Assembly: GCA_016872595.1 (NCBI GenBank)
Contig: VGZJ01000034.1
Coordinates: forward strand, 1-32,370
Direction of reading: 5' to 3'
Source of the DNA: Planctomycetota bacterium
GTDB lineage: Bacteria > Planctomycetota > Planctomycetia > Gemmatales > Gemmataceae
Length of the DNA: 32,370 nt
A program made the position numbers and the translations under genes. Position 1 is the stretch's first letter; each line of letters opens with the position of its first letter. The notes beneath the pieces are model-generated. The model was not told the origin of the DNA and searched no databases. It worked only from the letters and a program-made list of their open reading frames with translations. Of the stretch, positions 32,317-32,370 are shown piece after piece.

Positions 32317-32370
32317 TTACCCGTACATCCGGTTGTGGAGTCCGGCGACGTTCTTCATCATCACCGTGTG
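32317..32370 (-). CDS. Possible C-terminal end of a gene entering from the right edge (partial)
   Basis: On the minus strand the frame from the right edge reads HTVMMKNVAGLHNRMYG and stops at TAA (32317-32319). Codon choice fits the genome, but 17 residues are too few to be certain and two Met codons near the edge could also be starts of a tiny peptide. Confidence 0.35.
   Translation of the reverse strand, partial: HTVMMKNVAGLHNRMYG

Larger units (their letters stand above)
32061..32370. other. 310-bp end region without a complete gene
   Basis: It contains, from left to right, the secretin leader and promoter, the second hairpin repeat, the coding-like remnant, an AT-richer stretch with no recognisable feature (32254-32316) and the possible gene end at the right edge. 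Confidence 0.6.

Noticed and set aside
1-32370. tRNA, rRNA, CRISPR array, transposase or prophage genes
   Set aside because: Reading both strands gave no tRNA-like cloverleaf with a T-loop motif, no regularly spaced repeat-spacer unit and no integrase or transposase motif.

Overview
The window reads as a chromosomal segment of a high-GC planctomycete, most likely a Gemmata-like member of the Gemmataceae. The evidence is the set of planctomycete-typical families: two PSCyt1/DUF1549/DUF1553 (PSD1) cytochrome-type proteins, four DUF1501 proteins, a BBP7 outer-membrane beta-barrel protein, a DUF1571 protein and a serine/threonine kinase fused to leucine-rich repeats. Third codon positions are very rich in G/C, and repeated GC-rich hairpins lie between genes. 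No rRNA, tRNA, CRISPR array, transposase or phage gene was seen.

Layout. 1-154 is the end of a plus-strand gene. 225-2180 is a hybrid PAS/histidine kinase/receiver. After a perfect hairpin comes a minus-strand DUF1571 gene (2265-3233), divergent from an exported alpha/beta hydrolase (3492-4343) and a BBP7 barrel (4367-5602). A response regulator (5677-6894) is translationally coupled to a cytoplasmic subtilisin-like protease (6891-7745). A minus-strand set then runs PSD1 (13068-10468), DUF1501 (10275-8836) and an exported isochorismatase-like hydrolase (8817-7711). Divergent from it are a second DUF1501 (13218-14750) and a soluble kinase-LRR protein (14818-16452). A nested palindromic element precedes glmS (16739-18571). 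A three-helix membrane protein (19604-18579) and a fatty acid desaturase (19820-20761) diverge. An exported barrel-like protein of unknown family is coupled to a purple-acid-phosphatase-like protein (20906-23481).

The right third holds a compact PSD1-DUF1501 operon (27298-23595) that converges on the phosphatase across a hairpin. It continues with an exported HMA-like protein (27485-28051), a DUF4240 protein (28892-28371), a stand-alone DUF1501 (30292-28955) and a TPR-secretin (32060-30396). The last 300 bases contain a repeated hairpin, a short coding-like remnant and the apparent end of another minus-strand gene.

The genes do not form one pathway. The exported cytochrome/DUF1501 operons, BBP7, TPR-secretin, DUF1571 and phosphatase belong to the planctomycete cell envelope. 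The hybrid kinase, the response regulator-protease pair and the kinase-LRR protein are signalling modules. The least conventional parts are the response regulator-subtilase pair, the kinase with alternating HC/WC leucine-rich repeats and no membrane segment, the exported isochorismatase-like protein with an altered active-site strand, and the set of intergenic hairpins. Several genes are preceded by a TAnnnT hexamer standing out of GC-rich sequence, which probably marks the promoter -10 element. All domain names come from motif recognition by eye; no database search was made.
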